A stretch of 64,000 nt of DNA from Acanthochlamys bracteata (Eukaryota; Streptophyta; Magnoliopsida; Pandanales; Velloziaceae), in assembly GCA_019914995.1 (NCBI GenBank), contig CM034144.1, forward strand, positions 4,371,489 through 4,435,488, in the 5' to 3' direction. The notes beneath the pieces were generated by a model. The model made no database searches. It was not told where the DNA came from and was given only the letters and a program-made list of their open reading frames with translations. The translations under genes were made by a program, and so were the position numbers. How positions within the stretch are numbered: position 1 is the first letter of the stretch; the number at the start of each line of letters is the position of its first letter. This document shows, one piece after another, positions 57,901 through 64,000 of the stretch.

Positions 57901-60673
57901 GGTATGTTTGGATAAAGGAATAATAAATAAGAGCAAATTAAAGTAAGATTAATCAAGAGATGATTATTAGGGTGGATAGTAAAAGAATAATTTAATCTCG
58001 TCTTATTTGAATATATCAGTAAAATTAAAGAAGAGTAAATTGTTATTCTTATTTGATAACTGAAAAGTAAGTAAGAATAATTTTTATAAAAAATTGAAAT
58101 ATTCTTTTGTGTTTTTTTATAATTTTTGGTTAAGCAAATCACAGTATTAGATTTGGTACTTTTTAGTTATACAAATTGTGAAAAAAACAAATGAAGCCAT
58201 GAACAAGATGAAAAGAGAAGACCAAAGAAGGATCTAGCAATATTAGATGAGCTAGACATGTTTTTTGTCCAGATGGATCAAAGAATATAGCAAGGACATT
58301 TTCTGTAGTGAAGTTTAGTGTAGTGAATTGGTAACCTTGTTGAACAAAGAGAAGACAATTCCTATATAGACAAAGTTTTTGGTTCTTTAATGAACATTTT
58401 TAGATAATGCTTACAAAGAAATTGAAGAAGGAATCAAGCTTTGCTTTGATCTTTCTGTGTTCTAGCATAATTTTCAATAAAATTGCAGATAAAAAAAAAA
58501 AAATTATCCGGTTCCTTTACAAAAATGCTTCTAAAAAATTGAAATGTTGTAAGCAAACACAATTGCTTCTCGTGTAGTACAGACAAAGTTACAAGAAACA
58601 TAAACCAATCATAAAATTATACTACATGAAACTGGTGTGATATTCATCTCTGAGTAGCAGCTGCTTCAAAGAACAAGCCACTACATGTTAAAAAAAAAAA
58701 AAGCCAACTGGAAAATATTTTGTTCTAAGCAACTGGAACAATCAAAAAACATTACATTCATCTATGTTTGTCGAGTTGTTCCTTCAGTTTTTTCTTCCAA
58801 CCTTGGATTAGTTTCTCATGCTTGTTGATTAGCTCAGACTTGATCTTCCACCTCTTCCTCCAATGCGGTGATTTTCTGAACACACAAATCCGTCGCAGAT
58901 GTTACATGTTACGGATGTTTCTAAAGTTCCGTACTCACAGAATCATTATATGGAAGTTATCCATATTTTTTGTACAAGGATAATTATCTTTCTGAGCACC
59001 TCTTCGTTGGTTGGCCTTTCTTCATGTTACAAGCTAATAAAATACAACTTAAGCTTCTTTGCTGCTTCCATAAAATCTCTAACGTGCCGTTCAACATCAA
59101 CTGCAAGTGTCAAAGTAGGATGACATAAATGAAAGTTCAATAATTCAGTGGTCCATTGCATAGAAGTACGCTACATACTAAAAGAATTCCTAAGACCATG
59201 ATTCCGAGTAAGTAAAACTTAAAACAGTGATTTGGACATGCCTAACTGTTAGTTCATATAAATAAACATCATGACTGTTAACCCCTCGACCAAAAAAAAG
59301 CTGATCGAGAGAATAACACATAAGTCCAGCCAAGTGCCTATAGCAAGTTTCAGAATAGCTATTTAACTGTTGGTAAAGAAAAAGCTAAAGCCAATACTTT
59401 ATCACCCAATTTGAAACAATCTATTTCTTCAACGAAGTTGTTTTTCACTATTTCCACCCATCCTTATACAGCTTTTCTAAAACACATACTTGTAGCTATT
59501 CCTAAGCAGAAGGGCTGCAGCATCATCCAAATCAATATTCATTTTAGGAACACAAATATCACCTGCATGAGCAAGGCATACTGCTAACACAAATACAATA
59601 AAAATTATTGTGGGATTTTTCTTTTTTTTTGGAACGAAACTAATTTCTATAGCCACACATCCTCATTAAAGTCCTTACAAGAGCCAACCTATCCAAGTAT
59701 CTACACCTGAACTATTGAAGTTCAAGCTGCCATGATTGCTTAAATTGCTAGTTCATCTAGGTTCAATTTCATACAAGTAGGTTACTGTATAGCTAAGAGT
59801 TTAATCTCCACAAAAATTCCAAACTTTGCATCTCAAGTTGTTTTATTGCAGCTCTTTCGTTTGCTCCGAAACCCATTCTTTTCAGAAGACTGAACCAAAA
59901 CTCCTAACCTATTTATGCACAGTATTTAATCAATCAACCAAAATCAACAAACACCTTGAATCCAACATACACTACAAGCTAAAAAATGAGTAAAATTAAA
60001 TAAAGAATGGGAACCAGATACAGAACACTGACTTTGGTGCGAAGAGTGGACAGATCGATCAACGACCTCCCATCGAAGCTCCGGCAAAATATTCATATCA
60101 GAATTCGATTAAAAGTCTAGAAACGGGTGTGAGAAAACAAAAATTTGAAAGGAGAGTTTTCAAAACAAAGAAGAAATCGAAGAAGAAATAAGGCGGAATC
60201 AACCGAAATCAGAGGAAATCTTAAGAAGAAATAAAAAATCCGACGAATCGAAGAACTCGTACAATTCGAGAAATTGAATTCGACGGAAATCAAATCATAT
60301 CAAAATTAGATCAGTGCAAAAGTGGCAAAAACGAAATCGAAACCAAAATCCATAATGTACCTCGATCGACGGCGGCGAGTGGCGAGGAGCGCGGCGAGTG
60401 ACGAAGAAATGAGATCGTTTTCGTTTAACCTAATACAGTGTGTAAATAAGATAAAGTGATATAGGTATGGGAATTTTAATTATTAGCAGTATCAATATTA
60501 TCTTATTCCAGTTTATACCCGATATTGGAGTGTAATGATTTATAGATTAATGAAGATTAATAAGGAGAATTTAAAATATCATTCATCTTATAAATTTGTT
60601 ATCAAACTAAAACAATGAAGAGTAATTAGTTCACTTATTCTCCATTACTTTACATTACTCTCAATCCAAACAA
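57901..60673. mobile_element. possible inverted-repeat element enclosing the MED28 pseudogene
   Basis: GGTATGTTTGGATAAAGGAA at 57,901 resembles the complement of the sequence ending at 60,675 (CATTGTTTGGATTGAGAGTA). A TTTGATAAC phrase occurs further in on both sides (58,053-58,060; complement near 60,598). No matching target duplication was found. The two sides could be separate MITEs, so this is tentative. Confidence 0.3.
58758..60440 (-). pseudogene. MED28: Mediator subunit 28 (MED28) pseudogene with introns
   Basis: The minus-strand order is: a GC-rich non-coding exon (60,440-60,361; GAG|GTACAT donor), an exon about 60,116-60,033 encoding ILPELRWEVVDRSVHSSHQ, an exon 59,100-58,988 encoding DVERHVRDFMEAAKKLKLYF, and a last exon 58,875-58,758 ending SELINKHEKLIQGWKKKLKE and a stop. 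The exon 1/2 junction restores SHQ-I-DVER in frame, the wording I recall for Arabidopsis MED28 (SHQIDVERHARDFMEAAKKL). MED28 is a small head-associated subunit of the Mediator coactivator in the nucleus. Defects: an in-frame TAA after KLYFISL, the second donor reads AT instead of GT (AGAAAG|ATAATT), one extra base in the last exon (after ITALEEE), and the usual N-terminal ALEAALLPC segment is not seen. Retained introns exclude a processed copy. Confidence 0.8.
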
Positions 60674-62105
60674 TGTAAATATAATGTTATTTGTAACATA
60701 TTTCATATTATACAGCTTTCAACAACGACTTGTCTTTACATATTTAAAAGTTTACTATACCAAGTAAATAACCACACCAAAGAAATATTTGGCATTAGTT
60801 TTGTAACTTATTCTATCGATCTTTTTGTTTTTTAAGAAATCTTTTATAGTACTTCAAAATTTTTTAGTTAAAAACATAAGTGAAATCTATATCATAAAAT
60901 ATCATATACCTATTTTTATTTTTTTAACATAAGAAAAAGCTTTATTCTCAAATTTTACAAATGCTTTTTCTAAAAACTATTTTTCTTTATAAGCAATCTC
61001 AAACGACTATGAAAATTTAGTTGCAATTTGTTAAATGACATTTTCATGTGATATATATACATTATGCGCCGTTTGGGATTCTGTTCTGAAAAAGCAAGTT
61101 TTAGTTTTTCCAGTTCACTCTTTCTAATAAAATATTTTATAATTTTCTATAGAATTAATAAAATTCTAAAAATATAAAAAATTTCTATGTAGTAAAATTT
61201 TATTATACTTATATTTCTTAGTTTTTATGCCGCAAAATAGTAGAGTTCGTCTATCGAAATAGGACAAAAATATCTTTCTTTCTAGAAGAGCACTTTTCAA
61301 AAGTTTTTCCAAACGCCATGGCATAAAATTAATGCATAAGCTACACATGGTATAGAAACATTCATAATGGATGATTTACATGTCATTAAAACTATAAGGT
61401 TGTTTTAAAAACTATATACCAAAGTGATATTATTAAATAGAAAATGTTATTTATTAGTACCGTTTTAACCCGATATAAATAAAAATTGATGTGATATATA
61501 TGATTAGATGATTCTTGGACCAAAAATGATTAAATTAAATAAATGTCGATTCTTTCAAAATACATAAGTTAATTATTCATTTTAAAAAATATGAAGGGAA
61601 TTAGAACCAAAACAATTTTAAAACATAATGATGTTCTTAAATAAAGTATAGCTCGTAATCTCTTTAGGAAGGTTCTAATATTACATTTAACATGTGTTCT
61701 TTTATGCACGTAAAAACTTACTTTTGAGTAGCTTTTTATATTCCATTTTAATAGGATTCACTTTTTAAAACTTATTTTATTTAAAAATTAATTCTCCCAA
61801 TTTTATTTTTTAGAAAAAAGAAAAATAACATCCTTACAAATATATAAACTGAAATAAAATAGATGGCTAGGCTCTTATCACCTTGCTACTTGTTGTTCTT
61901 CTCGTTTCCACTTTGAAGCTTATGAAATCATATTCACGAAGTTAATTTTACCACAAAGGAGTGATATTCTATATTAAAAAAATTTTAGTTCTACATTGCT
62001 TATCAATAGTTCTGAGTTGATATTAATAAATGATTTGGGCTTACTTTTTTTATAGTTAATTGATTTTGAAAAGAGTTATAACTTTGTCACACTATAAAAT
62101 ATCTG
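60674..62105. other. intergenic AT-rich region with a MITE-like segment
   Basis: No gene recognised. 61,073-61,322 has GCGCCGTTTGGGATTCTGTT on the left and, complemented, ATGGCGTTTGGAAAAACTTT on the right, so it is probably a ~250-bp MITE. The rest is simple AT-rich sequence. Confidence 0.45.
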
Positions 62106-62773
62106 AAATGAAATATATTTAGGCTCTGTTTTGGAATACAAATAAAGGAAGGAAAGGAAGGAAAAAGAAAAACAATTCTCCTCCTTTTGCCGTGTTTGGA
62201 TTAGAGGTTACTGTTAGGGAGGAAAGAGAATGGGGGAGAGAAAGGGAGAAAATACACAGTGTTTCGTTTCTTTTTTTTCTTCATTCTGCCCTCGCTTTCG
62301 TTCTCTCATTTTCGTCAACGCCGCCGCTCGCGTATAGCTTCCAGCCACCACGATCTCTCTCTAGTGCCACCGAATCAGCTTCCAGTTTCGGTAGCAGTAA
62401 TCAATCAATATCTCTTTCATATTTTCGGTAAAGCAGGTGAGTTTCGTGTTCGGTTCCAAATTTGTAGATTTTATTATTTCTTATTTTTAAAGAATTTTTT
62501 GGTCGTATGTTTTTGTAGTTTGTTCTGTTTTTATTTTTCTAAAATTGTTGTTCCGATTTTGTAGTTGATCTGTTCTTTTCTGTTTTTTCATTTCCTGTAA
62601 TTTTTCTTCTTGTTTGTTTCATGATTTTTCTGCATTTGTTTGGTTTTTCTGTTTTGTTAAAATTTTTTAGAAGTTTGAATCTGAGCTGATTCTTATTTCT
62701 TGTAGTTCCTTTGTCTATTTCTCTGTTTTATTGTTGTTATTTTTCTTATCTTCTTCCATGTAGACATCTCGGT

Positions 62774-63001
62774 ATGATGAACGCGTTGTTCATTCTCGCT
62801 GGTGTTTGTGTCGCCGGAGTTCTGCTAACTTATTTTTTCACGCCAGAGACAAAGATGAGATCGTTGGAAGAGAATGAACAGCTTTTTGATGATGACGTTG
62901 AAACGAATAATACAGATTATAGTGAAGGAGAAAGAGATTTATCGCCTTCATCGTCGACGGTGCCGCTGCAACTGCAGCAACAGCAAGAGGCGTTCCTCTG
63001 A
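62774..63001 (+). CDS. C-terminal fragment of an MFS (PHT1-like phosphate) transporter, 75 aa
   Basis: It starts at the first ATG after the acceptor (TCGGTATGATGAACG). Residues 1-22 (MMNALFILAGVCVAGVLLTY) are one membrane helix, like the last helix of a major-facilitator transporter. It is followed by FFTPETKMRSLEENE, the conserved end motif (PETKG/PESKG..SLEE). The tail is acidic, then Ser- and Gln-rich (PLQLQQQQEAFL). SLEENE wording recalls the PHT1;8/PHT1;9 phosphate-transporter group, but other MFS families are possible. Full transporters have ~500 aa and 12 helices; here only the last helix and tail exist, behind a leader exon of unknown origin. It cannot transport alone. It could be a truncated gene, a captured exon, or an expressed small protein. 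Confidence 0.55.
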   Translation: MMNALFILAGVCVAGVLLTYFFTPETKMRSLEENEQLFDDDVETNNTDYSEGERDLSPSSSTVPLQLQQQQEAFL

Positions 63002-63142
63002 AGTTTACTAGCTTGCTGCCGTAATCTTCCTCCATTTGTCCGAAATTACTGAACTTGCAACTTTTTGTTTTTATGAAAATTTTGCAACGCAAGTTCTGTT
63101 TATTTTCTTTGTAATTTTATATTATTATTGTATATTTTGAAA

Positions 63143-63148
63143 AATAAA
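63143..63148 (+). terminator. poly(A) signal of the small transporter-like locus
   Basis: AATAAA 141 bp after the stop codon, in an AT-rich 3' region. Confidence 0.45.
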
Positions 63149-63154
63149 ACTTAT

Positions 63155-64000
63155 ATTAAAGCGTGTTCTTTTAATATTATAATTCACCTCCTTTCTACTA
63201 ATAATTAATTTTTTAGTTCATTTTTAGCTGGATAAAAAAATACATAAATTACTTCTAAAATTACTATTTAAAAAATTAAATGTTTTTTAAATACTATTTA
63301 TAATAATTTATTTTTTAAATAGCTCACTTTTGCAATAACTAACTTCTAACAGAAAAAAACACTTAATGTTTGAATTGCAAATTTTTATTATGTTGATGAT
63401 ATCACTTAGCAACCATAAGACCGTGGTTTGTAACTTGTTCTTGTTAATGATATCGAACTAAATTTGAAACATTTTTGTATTGACTGTTTTTTATTTTTTA
63501 TAACAGTGACTGTCGAAAAAAAATATTTTTTTATTATTTGCACAAAATAAAAAATAAGATTTAATATTTTCATCTCAAAGATAAACAAAATTATGCAATT
63601 TATATGTTTTTTTCAATTATTATAAAAAAATACATGTACAAGGGCTTTTTTATCTTTCTACTTTTTTTTCTTTATTAATTTATCCAAACACTATCAAAAT
63701 TTTCTTCTTTTCTTCCTCCTCCTTCTTTTTCTATCTCTTTCTTTTTTTCTACTTCTACTTCTTTACGAACCCTTCATCCAAACACAGCTTTATATGAGGA
63801 CAACATACAAATCAATGAATCCATGAAAGTGAATTAAGCATACAAATCATGTCCATGGACTTATTCATGAAATGAAATAGCTTATCACGTAATACTTTTA
63901 GCATTCAAATCTAAGAATAAACATATTTAAGCATTAAGTATGTAAAAGAATCATATTAGCATTCAAATCCAAGAATGAACATATTTAAGCATCACATATG
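63155..64000. other. AT-rich tail of window with pyrimidine-rich block
   Basis: No gene. 63,650-63,790 is a pyrimidine-rich block with ATCCAAACAC twice (near 63,681 and 63,777). These are inverted relative to the GTGTTTGGAT near 62,192 and the CTGTTTTGGAAT near 62,128, left of the transporter fragment. GCATTCAAATC-type phrases repeat near 63,901 and 63,959. Confidence 0.4.

Larger units (their letters stand above)
62260..63150 (+). other. small two-exon transcription unit (structure predicted)
   Basis: A CT-rich, GC-richer leader (about 62,260-62,436) ends at a textbook donor (AAAGCAG|GTGAGT). A T-rich intron ends at TTCTTCCATGTAG (62,763). The second exon holds the short coding region 62,774-63,001, and AATAAA lies at 63,143-63,148. 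The leader resembles the 5' UTR of an ordinary plant gene and contains no convincing long frame. Confidence 0.5.

Noticed and set aside
1-64000. tRNA, rRNA, snRNA genes and CRISPR arrays
   Set aside because: No cloverleaf-like GGTTCGAATCC region in a proper setting and no spaced identical repeats were seen; regular repeats are all transposon-related. A tRNAscan and Infernal run would settle the RNA genes.

Overview
The window is nuclear DNA of a flowering plant, probably a eudicot. It is AT-rich and dense in plant-type transposable elements (CACTA, hAT, MITEs, Ty3/Gypsy, Sirevirus-type Copia, TRIM), and its few host sequences have plant relatives. There is no operon structure, CRISPR array, tRNA or rRNA gene that I can see. 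The species cannot be read from the sequence.

Layout. 1-13,380: decayed CACTA (En/Spm) material. One 3' part carries a DUF4218-like transposase remnant, a ~177-bp tandem array and GCGACC-rich subterminal repeats ending near 3,143. A second, related 3' part carries a Transposase_24-like remnant, a related array and an end near 13,380. The second is interrupted by a piece of Copia LTR (4,453-5,330) and by a Gypsy element (7,443-13,139) with a perfect 5-bp target duplication. 14,719-19,573: a degenerate hAT element. 19,609-28,466: an Athila-like Gypsy fossil. 28,467-39,209: a Sirevirus-type Copia fossil on the minus strand, with long LTRs; its right LTR is split by a solo LTR (36,848-38,570, target duplication AAGAT). 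39,480-40,690: a second hAT remnant, minus strand.

42,171-43,540 is the one clearly intact host gene: a single-exon, secreted leucine-rich-repeat protein of 393 aa, with a TATA box and poly(A) signal. Just downstream is a MITE (43,599-43,803) with a sister copy at 57,447-57,673.

44,553-54,266 is a third Gypsy fossil (minus strand). Nested in it are a 3,022-bp non-autonomous CACTA element with a perfect GTA target duplication and a possible captured gene fragment (46,059-49,080), and a TRIM-like array with four terminal-repeat copies (49,976-51,862).

54,267-64,000 is AT-rich, with MITE-like pieces and two host-gene fragments. One is a decayed MED28 (Mediator subunit 28) pseudogene that keeps its introns (58,758-60,440, minus). 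The other is a small plus-strand locus (about 62,260-63,150) in which a GC-richer, non-coding first exon is spliced onto what looks like only the last exon of an MFS/PHT1-like phosphate transporter. Each is flanked by short inverted TGTTTGGA-type sequences, which suggests, without proving, capture by small terminal-inverted-repeat elements.

Host genes do not form a pathway here; the main story is layered transposition around one LRR gene and two gene fragments.
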